Shown one piece after another: positions 22,272 to 34,583 of a DNA stretch of 64,000 bases. This DNA is from Helichrysum umbraculigerum. Its lineage: Eukaryota > Streptophyta > Magnoliopsida > Asterales > Asteraceae. The notes below the pieces were generated by a model that was not told where the DNA came from, did no database searches, and worked only from the letters and a program-made list of their open reading frames with translations. The stretch is taken from the NCBI GenBank assembly GCA_949592205.1, contig CATIUR010000003.1, forward strand, positions 16,569,001-16,633,000, in the 5' to 3' direction. A program made the position numbers and the translations under genes. Numbering within the stretch: the stretch's first letter is position 1; each line of letters starts with the position of its first letter.

Positions 22272-23645
22272 ATCCTACTTGTCCTCAAGTAGACTAATGA
22301 TTCAAAAATTCAAAATCTTGAATATGAACGGCAAGCAATGGATAAAAGGACTTACAAACTACACAACATTTGACAAACCAAATTTTCATCTTAAAATCGA
22401 TTCTTCCTTAAAACTCAGCAATCAAGAAACTCTACATGGGAAGCCATTCTATTATTATTACTCATAAAAGATAGTTCACTCAGATTATTGATATTGTTGT
22501 CCACTTAAACAATCTAAATTTCAGAAATTGAGCTCAACTTATTATTATTCTAGCAGGCCTTACCCTTGATTTTCAATAGCAAAATACTCTCATATAGATA
22601 ACGTATCACAATTCTCCAAATAATGAACATCCAATAAATCAATCATTTTTCAAACCAAGACATTGGTGACAGGTCTGTACCTCAGTACAACCGAACGACA
22701 TAACTTGGCTTTGGTTTTTCAATTTATGAGTCTTTTGTACTCATTTATTTTTATCTATTTTGATATCAAATATACTGACGGAAACCAGGTCTGTACTTTC
22801 GTACAACAGAGGAGACAACACCCAGTATATTCCCAAATGATGATTATTAGGATCCCAAAATTATGGATTATAACACGCTATCATACCAGAATTAAGACTA
22901 CAGTCATACCTTGCTAAAAGATCCTCATAGGATAAATCCCTACTTAATTCATTATATTTCTTACTAGCTCAAAAACTTCATAAAGATTGTCTATCGATAC
23001 ATCATAAGACGAACTATCTAATATTTAAAAATTAAATTTATTTCTTTCTTTGCATTCCCAAACTGTGTTACAAGATTGCTAAACTTTACAAAGAAAACAA
23101 TTTTAAAACAAAAATTTGGGTTGAAAAATGACTAACACGTAGAATGCCTCTTAACCTCAATATTTCAATAGCTACCATTCATAAGTTAAGGACAATTAAA
23201 CTTCTTTTCCCCATCCCCCACTTAGAAACATGCAATGTCCTCATTGCAAAACTAAATAAAAATAAAGGGAATAGAAAAGAAGTGAAACAGAAAACTCCCC
23301 TGATTTGAAGGCAATTTGCTTGAAGGACTTCATTCAGAAATAAAATACACAGCACACTTCCGTAGGCAATACGATTGCATTTAGCACATGCAATAAGCCT
23401 TTAAACCCCTCGGTATCCCGAGTGGACGAGTTGTAGTCTCGTGAGGGTTTCCAGAGAACACACCCACAAAGTTCAAACCTGTAAACAAGAACAATAAAAC
23501 AAAATACAAATTATCAAAATAATGGGTTGTCTCCCGAAAGCGCTTTTGTTTATCACGTCGGTAAGCTCGACATCTTGCTTTACCTCTTAATTCAAATCCA
23601 TCTCCAAATCACGCTTGGAGTCCCTTATATCACCATAGTACCTCT
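22272..23645 (-). other. Athila post-pol spacer with paired hairpin module
   Basis: This is the non-coding stretch between pol and the polypurine tract, where some Athila elements carry an envelope-like ORF. Just after pol it has the family's AAGCGCTTTNGGGAGACAACCC motif region (about 23520-23550, interrupted in this wording by one variable base). Further downstream it holds two stem-loops with the shared core AGGTCTGTAC-N4-GTACAA (22652-22717 and 22769-22831). No ORF above about 85 codons is convincing. Confidence 0.75.
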
Positions 23646-26600
23646 TCACTCTACTTCCAAAGTTTCTCCAGAATATCCTTGCAAATCAACAGCTCCAAAC
23701 GGATAAACCTTGTCAACAACAAATGGCCCAGTCCAGCGTGTCTTTAACTTTCCTGGAAACAGATGCAATCTAGAACTATACAACAGAACTTTATCACCCT
23801 TCTCGAATGTATGGTTCGACTTAAGACGAGCATCATGCCATTTCTTAGTTCGCTCCTTGAACAATCTCGAATTGTCATAAGCATTTATTCTTAATTCATC
23901 CAACTCGTTTAGCTGTTCCATTCTTTCCTTTCCAGCTAACTTCTCATCAAGATTGCACTTCTATAAAGCCCAATATGCTTTATGCTCTAACTCAAAAGGT
24001 AAATGACAAGCTTTTCCATAAACAAGGCGATAAGGCGTTATTCCAATTGACGACTTAAATGATGTTCGTGCCGCCCATAATGCATCATCCAACTTGTATG
24101 ACCAATTCTTAGGATTTCCTTCAACTGAACGTTCTAAAATACGCTTCAACCCTCTATTAGTCACTTCCACTTGACCACTCGTCTGTGGATGATAAGCAGT
24201 TGAAAATTTATGTCTAACTCCATACTTTTGCAGCATTTTTTCCAATTGCAGATTTGTGAAATGTGTCCCTCGATCACTAATTAAAGCTTTCGGTGCTCCA
24301 AAGCGCGAAAATAACTGCTTAAGAAAATTTACCACAACGCGAGCATCATTAGTGGGTAATGCCTTCGCTTCGGCCCACTTAGAAACATAGTCCACAGCCA
24401 CAATGAGGTATTTGTTTCCATTGCTAGGTGGAAATGGGCCCATAAAGTCTATACCCCAGACATCAAAAATCTCGCTTACCATAATTGGATTTTGCAACAT
24501 TTCATCCTTCTTTGAAATTCTCCCAGTACGTTGGCAGGCATCGTATTCCTTCACATACATGAATGCATCCTTGTAAACTGTTGGCCAATAAAAACATGCC
24601 TCAAACACTTTCCTTGCATTGTAATTGGGACCATGATGTCCCCCAGCCGAACCATCATGACAGTGCTCTAAGATAATATCACATTCCTCTCCAGCTACAC
24701 ATCGTCGGACAATTCCATCAGCACACTGTCTGAACTGATATGGGTCTTCCCAAAAGTAATAACGTAAAGATGAGAAAAACCTCTTTCTTTGGTTGAAGTC
24801 CAATCCGGATGGTAAATTCTTTGTAACTAGAAAGTTTGCAATATCAGCGAACCATGGAAATTCATTCAGAATTGCTTTCAACAAGCTTTCATCGGGAAAC
24901 TTATCTCGAATTTCCGTTTCATCCAACTTATCCAATTCTGGATTTTCCAGTCTTGACAGATGATCTGCTGCCAGATTTTCTGCTCCCTTCTTATCACGAA
25001 TCTCAATGTCAAACTCCTGCAATAACAAAATCCATCGCAACAACCTTGGTTTTGCATCTTGTTTCCCAAACAAGTATCTTAATGCAGAGTGATCGGTAAA
25101 AACAACCGTTTTTGACAGGACCAGGTAAGAGCGAAACTTATCAAACGCAAAAACAACAGCAAGCAATTCCTTCTCAGTCGTAGTGTAATTCTCTTGTGCA
25201 TTCGTCAAAGTTTTGCTTGCGTAATAAATAGGTTGAAACTTCTTATCAACCCTCTGACCTAGAACTGCTCCTACAGCGTAATCACTGGCGTCACACATCA
25301 ATTCAAATGGAAGATCCCAATTCGGACTTATCATAATTGGTGCAGATACCAATTTCTCCTTTAAAATCTTGAACGCATCTTGGCATTCCTTTGAAAACTC
25401 GAACTTAGCTTCCTTTTCCAACAACTTGTTCATAGGACGTGCTATCTTTGAAAAATCCTTGATGAATCTTCTATAAAACCCAGCATGTCCCAAGAAACTT
25501 CGTATTCCTTTAACATTTGTTGGATGAGGTAGCTTTGCTATCGCCTCAATCTTCGCTTGATTAACTTCAATACCAGCCCTTGAAATTTTATGCCCCAACA
25601 CAACTCCTTCTCATACCATGAAATGACACTTTTCCCAATTTAAAACGAGATTTGAACTCTCACACCTTTGCAACATCCTCTTCAGATTCATCAGACACTT
25701 ATCAAAAGAATCTCCAAACACAGAGAAGTCATCCATGAATATTTCCATGCTGTCTTCTACCATATCATGGAATATTGCCATCATGCACCGTTGAAATGTG
25801 GCGGGTGCGTTACATAGACCAAATGGCATTCTCCGATAAGCGAAAGTTCCGAATGGGCAGGTGAAAGTAGTCTTATCTTGATCATTTGCATCAATTGGGA
25901 TTTGGAAGTACCCGGAGAATCCGTCCAGAAAGCAATAATACTCTTTTCCAGCTAGACGTTCCAACATCTGATCAATGAATGGCAAAGGAAAGTGATCCTT
26001 GCATGTCGCATCATTCAGCTTTCTATAATCGATGTAGACCCTCCATCCAGTAACAGTTCTTGTGGGAATTAACTCATTCTTCTCATTCGCAACAACTGTC
26101 ATACCTCCCTTTTTAGGCACAACATGAATGGGACTGACCCATGGACTATCAGAAATCGGGTATATCAATCCAGAGTCAAGCAATTTAATGATTTCCTTCC
26201 TCACAACATCCGTAACCTTAGGATTCAATCGTCTTAATGGTTGCACAACTGGTTTGAAATCAGACTCCATAAGAATCTTGTGCGTACAATATGATGGGCT
26301 AATTCCCTTGATGTCACTGATCGTCCATGCTATAGCATGCTTATGTTCCTTCAGAACTTTTAGCAGACTTTCTTTCTCGTTTGCTGATAGCTTGGATGAA
26401 ATAATAACTGGCAAATCCGACTCTCCTTGTAGGTATGCATATTCCAAATGGGTCGGTAAATCTTTCAACTCTAACCTTGGTGGTTCTTCGAAAGAAGATT
26501 TACATGCCAACACCTCTTCTCGTGAACAGGGAATCCCATGCATAGTGATGCGAGTCTCTTTCTTGACTAAAATACCATTAGTCTCAACCGATTCTTCATT

Positions 26601-27166
26601 CTCAGTCGGCTGATCATCTTCTACTTCCTCATCACTTTCGAACTCTAACTCCTCAAGCATTTTATCGAATTCTTCAATATCTCTAATTGCTTCTATGCTT
26701 CCCGTCCATCCTTCCAGAATCATGGGATCAAGATCTTCATCTTCCATGAGACTTTGAAGGAACTCTTCATCATCAGTCATTTCTCTTGCACTCACAAAAT
26801 AGCACGTATCATCAACTGCAGCAGGATATCGCATTGATTTGTTGACATCAAACACTACTTCATCTTCTCCTAACCTAAGAGTGATTTTTCTATCATGAAC
26901 ATCAATCAATGCCCTTGCGGTGGCTAGAAAGGCCTTCCCAAAATGATAGGTACCTTTTTATCTTCAACCATGTCCAGAATGATGAAATCACACGGAAAAA
27001 CAAACCTATCCACCTTAACTAGCACATTCTCTACCATGCCCCTAGGATATTGAACCGAACGATCTGCTAACTCAATGCACATTCTAATTGGCTTTGGTTC
27101 CCCTAACTTAAGTCTGGCATACATAGTATAAGGCATTATTGATATGCTTGCCCCCAAGTCAGCCAA
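23646..27166 (-). pseudogene. Athila protease, reverse transcriptase, RNase H and integrase (broken)
   Basis: Read on the minus strand, the frame at 27166-26924 has protease DLGAS. A frameshift near 26930 leads to 26909-25611, which carries reverse transcriptase (VPKKGG, YIDYRKLN, FLDGFSGYFQI, and IFMDDFSVF with the catalytic pair). A nonsense codon at about 25611 interrupts HFMV-EGVVLGHK, where relatives have Arg, consistent with a CGA to TGA change. The frame at 25601-23961 has RNase H (FELMCDASDYAVGAVLG; FTDHSALRYLF), the integrase zinc region (H-x-H...CDACQ) and the DDE core (VWGIDFMGPFP, ISDRGTHF). A second nonsense codon at 23961 separates the C-terminal piece (23921-23646), which ends in a short divergent tail. 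All domains are recognisable, but the gene cannot make a full polyprotein. Confidence 0.92.
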
Positions 27167-29062
27167 TGCATGAGAAAAGGTCTAAACTTCCAATCAAACA
27201 AGGAAGGGTAATACTCCCAGGGTCTTTCATTTTCGGTGGAAGTTTATTTTGCATAACTGCTGAACATCTCTCGTTCATTGTTACCGTGGTCGCCTCTGCT
27301 AACTTGCTCTTATTAGTTAAAAGTTCCTTCAGATACTTTGCATACTTTGGCATTTGAGCAATGGTTTCCACGAATGGAATGTTAATGTGCAGATGCTTCA
27401 GATTCTCTAGGAACTGGTGGTATTGAGCATCATCTTTCCCTCTTCTCAAAGCTGTTGGATAAGGTGGTGGCGGTGCATGCTCCTTAGCATATTGCTTATC
27501 TCTTGCAATTTGTTCACCCTCAGTGTCCACCTTGGGACTTTCCACAACTTCTACTTCCTTCTCTTTTTGCGGTAGGGGTTGAGAAACAGGTTTCTTCTTT
27601 GGAACGGGGTCTTCAAAACCCCTTCCACTCCGGGTGATCACTGCTTTCGCCTGATCCCGTGGATTGGTTTCAGTGTATCCAGGTAGGGTCCCAGGGAATC
27701 TTTCTTGAAGAACCTTGGCTATGTTGGAAACATTCCCTTCAATTTGCTTAATCGCAGCTCCTTGGTTTCTCAATGCAGCGTCGGTGGCATCCATTCTTTG
27801 CCCACAGCTCGTAATGAATTTCTCATTGGACGTGAGAAACTTACCCATCATTTCTTCTAAATTAGCTTGCTTGTCTGAAGATGAGGCACCTGGCTGCTCC
27901 TTGGTAAAAATCCAGGTTGAGTTTGGCGAAATGGTCGCCCTCCATATTGGTATGGTCTTCTGAAGAAATTTCCACCGCTTTGACGATATGGTGCTTGAGC
28001 TTCTCCATACTTGACTTCCTCAGTCTGTTCTCCAGTTCGCGTCTCGGGGCAATCCTTTACTAAATGGCTTCCTCCACAGTTGTCGCATCCCACTTGAATA
28101 GCATGGACAGTCTCAGTAACCTTCTTGATATCTCTGCCCATGTTATCCAGCTTAGCGGTGATGGCTGCAAATCCATCTTCATCATTCACAGACCTCTTCC
28201 GTCTAGAAGTGCCATCATCCCATAACTGAGAGTGTTTCGCTTGGTCTCGAATGGCAGTCAAAGCATCACGAGGGACTTTCTTTGGAATAGGCCCTTGGGA
28301 ATCCAGTTGCTGTCTCGTGGCACGATCCACTCCTTTATAGAAAATACTCACGACTTGCTGATCGTTCAGGTCGTGCTGCGGGCACTTATGCATCAGGTCC
28401 TTATATCTCTCCCAAGCTTGGTGTAGTGACTCATCCATTTCCTGCTTGAAATTTCTGATCTCGTCAATCATTTTCGAAGTTTTGGAAGGAGGACAATACA
28501 TCTTCAGAAACTTCGTGCGAAGGTCTTCCCATGTGGTTATGGATCCAGCTGGTTCGTTTTGAATCCATCTCTTTGCAGCTCCCTTGAGTGTGATTGGGAA
28601 TACCCTGAGCATAACTTGATCGCGTGTGATGTTAGGAACGTTGAACATATCGGCTATCTCAACGATTTTCTCCACATGATCATTAGCATCTTCCCTTTCT
28701 TCTCCTCGGAAAGGGTTCTCCCTAAGCTCCTTGAGGAATTGTCCCTTGATTTCAAACTCCACATCTTGTGCAATCGCTGGCCTTACTACTCCAGCGCCAC
28801 GGTCATTACGCATCCGACTTGAATACTCTTCGAGCGTTATGTTGGCGATATCTTCTGCCATTGCGTCTCTTGGGTCTGCTTGATTGATCAGAGGTTCGAA
28901 TAAGGACCAAAGATACTCTCCAAAATCCCCTTCTAAATACGATGGAAGGTTGTGGTGTAAACTTGAGTTGGGTGGTACAGAAGCAAACCGTCTTCTCTGA
29001 CGAAAAACTCTTTCAGGATCTTCAAAAGGATCAGCGAGATGAGGATTCCTTGATCGGGTCAT
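27159..29062 (-). pseudogene. Athila gag (frameshifted)
   Basis: The gag starts at the ATG at 29062. A 401-codon frame carries an Arg-rich N-terminus and the retrotransposon gag core (FKGAAKRW-like: LKGAAKRWIQNEP; FLKMYCPPSKTSKM; LHQAWERYKDLMHKCP). It continues to a CDNCGGSHLVKDCP zinc knuckle and a Gly/Phe/Arg-rich tail. A single-base shift near 27900 moves the reading to the next frame (27851-27159), which continues the Athila linker (MDATDAALRNQGAAIKQIE... and a Lys/Pro-rich part). A second shift near 27175 separates it from protease. Confidence 0.9.
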
Positions 29063-29256
29063 AAACTTCCTGTGATATAATTCCCGAATCAGTAGAACAA
29101 GACCCTAATTGAGCTATTTACTAAACAATCCTAAACACAAAAATATAATTCGAAAAATAAATAAAGTAGAACTGAACTTAAATAACAATATACACAGATC
29201 AAATTCCAATTTGTCAAATTAAAACAAACCGCTCCCCGGCAGCGGCGCCAAAAACT

Positions 29257-30730
29257 TGATGTCGTGTAAACGGGGTTTTATTTTAAAATGGAAAATACCT
29301 AACTTACTATACACAACACAGGCAAGAATACCTGATCATATATAGTATAGCTCAGTAAGTCCGAGTCGAACACAGGGAACGGATGTCAATATCAACAAAT
29401 TGGAAATTGCTACAATTAATTTAAGCAGTAAAAGTGGGGACGTTTTAGTTTCGATCGAACAAATAAATAACAATTATAAAAGAAATGATTAATTAAAGAA
29501 AACTCATTTATTAAAATAAAGAAATACTAAAATAGCTTAATTAAAATAAAAGGTTTAATTCAGATGGTAAAAGAAATGCATTTGCTTAGATTACTTTCCT
29601 TAAAATCTGGAAATCATGTTATTTAGAATGCTCACGTATGGATTCTATCGTGCCCTTTCAAATATATCAACCCTCCTTACAAGATAAGTTGAATTAAATA
29701 CAATTAAGAAAGACACAAGGTTGTTTTCAACACATTAACAGTTCAATTTAACGTTGTCCACAAAATTGTATTCTAGATTAATTCAACACCGTTTATGTGA
29801 CTTATTCTATTGACTTGAATCAACAAAGTCTATAACTGATTAAGGTTATCTTGTCCATCAATGACCATTACTAATTATTAACCCTAGCCCGTCAAACTCA
29901 ATTTACTCGGCAATAATTATCAATCAAAATCAACAACTATCAATAACTCCACAACCAACAGGAAATCAATCTCAACTAATTATGAAACCATGCTAGGTAA
30001 TCAGCAACAATCATCAAATATCCAAGGATTAACGAATAAACACATAAACATTGAATAAAATCCGATACGTTCGCATTTTCAATAATCAATCCATCAAATA
30101 AGAATTATCATCTAAGCAAATACAATAAAAACTTAGCCAATCATAATTTCACAAATAATCAGATTCAATATCATATCCATAATCATAATCGAATGAAAGA
30201 TATAAAAGAAATCGAACCGAAATAATGAAATAACGAATGAACGAATGAAAGCCTTTGATTATCCTTAATGTTTTGCCTCCAAAATACTCCAGAAACTTAG
30301 GTTCTTTTGCAGAGAAAATCGACTGGAGAAAGTGTGGTTAAGTGTGTGCAAAAAAATGAGGCAAAATGAGTTTTTTAGGTTTTCTGTCGAAACGATCCAT
30401 ACGCCGTATGGATCACAAAGCCCATGGATCTGACCCGCGTCTTCTGGCGGCCCGGCTCACTTCATCCATACGCCGTATGGATTCCATACGCCGTATGGAT
30501 GCTATTCTTCAGCTTTTTCACCATCGACCACCAATCTTTAAACTTTCTCATTTTTAGCTTCTATTCTTCAATTCTCGCTCGATTTCAGCTTCTATTCCGA
30601 TTCAAGCTCCAAATAAATCCTAAATGCAAATATGAACGAAATGAGTATCGAATTCAAATAAAATGCATAAGAAATTAATCAAACTAGGGGGTAATTAGTA
30701 CTATAAAATAGCACATTTTGGCGTTCATCA
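29257..30730 (-). repeat. 5' LTR of the Athila element
   Basis: The 1474-bp LTR is the partner of 20763-22255. It has three CCATACGCCGTATGG palindromes (30395-30500). The primer-binding site is six bases inside (29233-29250). Confidence 0.95.
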
Positions 30731-30735
30731 GAGAC

Positions 30736-32874
30736 TCATACTCGTACTTTGTGGTACAAGTTTGAACAGTTATATGCTCGAAAGACTGGTAACAACAAGT
30801 TGTTCTTGATTAAGCAGATGATGTGTTTGAAGTATACTGATGGCACTCTTGTTTCAGATCACCTAAATGCATTTCAGGGTATTATAAATCAGCTTGCAGG
30901 AATGAGTATCAAGTTTGAGAATGAAATTCAAGGTTTATGGCTACTTGGTAGATTACCGGATTCTTGGGAGACTTTTAGGACATCTTTGTCCAACTCCGCA
31001 CCGGATGGTATTATCACCATCGAATTCGCTAAGAGCAGTATATTTGAATGAAGAGATGAGAAGAAAGTCACAGGGTTCCTCTTCACAGTCAGATGTATTG
31101 GTCACAGAAACGCGGGGGAGAAGTCAAAGTAGAGGTCCAAGTAATAGAGGTAATCGCCATAGTAGTTCCAGCAAAGATAAGTTTGTTGATGTTGATTGTT
31201 ATCATTGCGGTGAAAAAGGGCACACAATATGATATTGCAGACAGTTGAAGAAAGAGAAAATAAAGACTAATCAGAAGAACAAACAGAATAAAAATGATGG
31301 TGGTAATGATAAGGTTGAAGTAAACACTAGCATTAATGAGTTCTTTGTTTGTTTTGATTATGATATGATTAATATTGCTCACGATGACATGAGTTGGATT
31401 GTTGATAATAGTGCTACATGTCATGTTGCAACACGTAGAGATTTCTACTCATCTTACACTCCAGGTAGTTATGGATACGTTAGGATGGGTAATTCCAGGT
31501 TATCAAAGATCGTTGGTATTGGAGTGGTCTGCTTAAAGTTTGATACCGGAGTGGAGCTGGTTTTGCATAATGTAAAACATGTCCCGGATATGAGACTTAA
31601 TGTTATTTCTGCTGGCATTCTTGATGATGATGGTTACCATAGCAGCTTTGGTAATGGTATGTGAAAACTGACTCTTGGTTCAATGATCATGGGAAGAGGT
31701 AAGAAAGACTCAAGATTATACATCACGCATCCGAAGATCTTCAAGAACATTGTTAATGTGGTGGACAATGCTGACACGACTGATTTGTGGCATAAGAGAC
31801 TTGGCCACATGAGTGAAAAAGGGATGTCTATCTTGTTGAAGAAGAATGTATTATCCGGTATACGTGATCTTAATTTGAGTAAGTGTTCTCACTGTCTGGC
31901 AGGGAAGCAAACGAGAGTTGTCTTTAAGAGCCATTCTCCTTTTCGAATGGAGAGTATACTTGATCTTGTGCATTTCGATGTTTGTGGTCCTATGAAGACT
32001 AGGACACTTGGTAAGTGTTCCTATTTTGTTACATTCATCGATGATCATTCCAGAAAGGTGTGGGTTTATACCTTGAAGTCAAAGGATCAAGTATTTGATG
32101 TGTTTAAGTAGTTTCATGCCTTAGTTGAGAGACAAACTAGGAAGAAGTTCAAGTGTGTTCGGACTGATAATGGCGGTGAATACATTGGGCAATTTGATGC
32201 TTACTGTAAAGAGGAAGGTATTCGGCACCAAAAGACTCCACCAAAGACACCGCGGTTGAATGGCTTAGCAGAGCGGATGAACAGAACCTTGGTTGAGAGA
32301 GTCAGATGCTTGCTTTCACATGCAAGGTTGCAGAGTTCCTTTTGGGGTGAGGCTTTGAATACGGCGGTACATATTATTAATCTAACCCCTTATGTTCCTT
32401 TGCATTTTGATGTTCCTGACAGGGTTTGGAGCAGCAAAGTTGTTTTTTACCGTCAATTACAAGTCTTTGGATGTAAGGCTTTTGTGCATGTTCCCAAAGA
32501 TGAGAGGTCAAAGCTTGATATGAAGACTAAGCCATGCGTGTTCCTCGGTTATGGCCAAGATGAGTTTGGGTACAGGTTGTATGATCCAGTTCAGAAGAAA
32601 CTTGTAGGAAGCCGAGATGTTGTGTTTGTTGAAGATCAGACTTTAAAATATGTTGAGAAGACTGAGACAGAGACAATTCCTCAACATAATGATGATCTTA
32701 CTGATTTGGATCCAGTTCCTCCACAACATGTAGATTTACAGTTTGGAGATGATGTTCATAATGATGAACATAGTACTGACGATGTTGATACTCAAAAGCA
32801 ACTAGAGATAGATGAAGACGTTCATCCAGAGTTACCAGTACCAGATTTGCCACCATTTGTCCCACTTAGGCGGT
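30736..32874 (+). pseudogene. Tork element: gag C-terminus, protease and integrase (broken)
   Basis: Gag resumes after the Athila duplication (WYKFEQLYARKTGNNKLFLIKQ...). It shifts frame near 31030 and reaches the zinc knuckle CYHCGEKGH, where a stop at about 31230 replaces the rest. Protease reads WIVDNSATCHV; the usual DSGA/T active site is changed to DNSAT, so it would be inactive. Two further nonsense codons occur, at about 31663 and 32109. Integrase has the H-H-C-C zinc motif (HKRLGHM ... CSHCLAGK) and the core with FDVCGPM, RTDNGGEY and NGLAERMNRTLVE, then the FLGYGQDEFGYRLYDP C-terminal region. The frame is cut at 32879 by the solo LTR and resumes at 35464. Confidence 0.92.
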
Positions 32875-33367
32875 CTACCTGATGTGACGTAAAAAGTCAT
32901 GTTTTCAAGACTAATATTCCACGCTTTTTGGGCACATCCTTAGTGAAAACATTCCAAAACCATCATTATTTACTAAAATTCACTAAAGTGCTCCAAATAA
33001 AGGTGTTGCTACAAAAGTCACTAAAAACATCCAAATAACGAGCAAAACAGAGCAAATAAGCAACAACCAATTCTCGCACCCTCATTTATCTTATGATAAA
33101 CATATTCTAACCTTATGATATGTTGTAATAGGTAAAATCGAGACGGGAAAATCAAGAACATGCAAATCAGATAAAGAACGGAGAAGACAGGGCGGTTACA
33201 AACTCCTATAAAGTCATTTCGGCTATTCTTGAGCTATACACATCCAATTTCAGTGATATTGGCGCCATTAGAATCGTAACGGAATTACGAAGACACAAGA
33301 GAAAGAATCATGTCAAACGGACGCATAACGAAGGAGATACGGACATTTTAAGCAACGAACGAAATCA

Positions 33368-33480
33368 GACGAAAGCCGTATACTGCCCCACACACCGTAT
33401 ACGGCCTTTCCAAGACCGTATATGGCCTTGTACACACCGTATACGGCCTTGGGCAAGCCATATATGGCTCCTGCAGTCCC
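33368..33480 (+). repeat. CCGTATACGG palindrome cluster upstream of the LTR2 TATA box
   Basis: There are five copies of CCGTATACGGCC-type words: GCCGTATACTGC, ACCGTATACGGCC twice, ACCGTATATGGCC and GCCATATATGGC. They are spaced about 20-25 bp apart and end about 65 bp before the TATA box. Confidence 0.8.
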
Positions 33481-33545
33481 GAATGGTGCCTCGTTTGCTT
33501 GTACGTGCTGCTTCGCGAGTTGTACGTGTGATTTTGAGCTTTGCC

Positions 33546-33553
33546 TATAAATA
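33546..33553 (+). promoter_or_regulatory. TATA box of LTR2
   Basis: TATAAATA within GCCTATAAATAGGAG lies about 50-60 bp upstream of the CT-rich leader and is correctly placed for a plant core promoter. Confidence 0.75.
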
Positions 33554-33603
33554 GGAGATACCTCCTCCTCATTCCAACACACCTATTCATTCCAATCATT
33601 TCT

Positions 33604-33690
33604 CCATTTTCACTTTCTCTCTCACACACTCTCTCTCTCTCTCTCTACTCTCTCTCTCTCTCTCTCTCCTTTCTTTCTCTCTCTAAAATT
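33604..33690 (+). repeat. (CT)n-rich leader of LTR2
   Basis: This pyrimidine tract is made largely of CTCTCT units downstream of the TATA box, a common 5' leader in plant LTRs. Confidence 0.85.
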
Positions 33691-34008
33691 AGGGTTAGGT
33701 TCATTAGTTCTCAGTTAATATTTAACTGAAACTAACGGAGGGGATACTTTTGTAATAGCATAGGGAATAGTTCAGGGGCTTTTATTGTAATATTATCAAA
33801 GATATTGTGGAAGTTCTGCTTGTACTCTAACGGTTACTTCTTTCCTTATCTGTTATAATGATAATTGTTATTGTTATTATGCTAGATTTAGGATCTGTTA
33901 TTATGCGTAGTGAGTAGTTTCCTTGTGTGTTTGTTATGATGTAGTTAGTTTATATATGTGTGGGGTGATGCTACTTTAAATATATAATTGGGATGATATC
34001 GTTATGAA

Positions 34009-34583
34009 ACAACGGAGGTAACCTTATATGGCTTTCATTTGTATAGCGCCGGAAACATCACTTATGTGTGGAGTACGGAACGTGGAAGCTATGAAAGTCG
34101 TGGGCACAATCCGTTGTGGAACTAATGTTCCCAATTGTATTATATAATGAAAACCGATGGTTTATTAACTTTGTATTTATAAATTTCTAAACCAATATCG
34201 TCTTTCCTCCAATTAAACGTGGTTAGAACCTTTATGACAAGGAGTCGCGAACCTTGATCAAACGGTCACTACCTATCTATGTTTTCTAAAATTGCCAACA
34301 TGGTCTGAATTGTGTAACTGTGAAAATACTGTTTAAAACATTTTGTATAGTACACCGTGAATCAATCAGGGATTTATTGGGAATAGTGAGGGCTGGTTTA
34401 TATCATAGATGGTTGAACTTTAATACAAACTTAGTTTAAACTAGTCTAGAGTGACCATAAAGTATGTGATACCGGAAAGACCACAGTAACGGCACTGTAC
34501 TTCGTATAACGTTGGAAACACCACTGGTGGAGTACAAATACGTGGAAGCTAAAGAAATGCCGGTTGTAAAAACTGTATCACAT
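34009..34583 (+). repeat. Two nested-hairpin units in LTR2 with a shared core
   Basis: Unit 1 (34009-34117) has outer arms ACAACGGA / TCCGTTGT and inner arms CTTTCAT / ATGAAAG. Unit 2 (34464-34583) has outer arms ATGTGATAC / GTATCACAT and inner arms ACCGG / CCGGT. Both enclose the same core: GTATARCG, then GGAAACAYCAC, then GGAGTACRRA and ACGTGGAAGCT. The core is conserved while the paired arms differ. Further GTACACCGTTAGTAC repeats lie at about 34620-34740. Confidence 0.7.

Larger units (their letters stand above)
20763..30730 (-). mobile_element. Athila-type Gypsy element nested in Tork gag
   Basis: The element reads on the minus strand between LTRs of 1474 and 1493 bp. It is flanked by a perfect 5-bp duplication GAGAC (20758-20762 and 30731-30735). 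Order in sense: 5' LTR (30730-29257), primer-binding site TGGCGCCGCTGCCGGGGA (29250-29233; the tRNA-Asp type used by Athila), gag, protease, reverse transcriptase, RNase H, integrase, a non-coding spacer of about 1.4 kb, polypurine tract and 3' LTR (22255-20763). The coding region has three frameshifts and two nonsense codons. The spacer has no envelope ORF. Confidence 0.95.
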
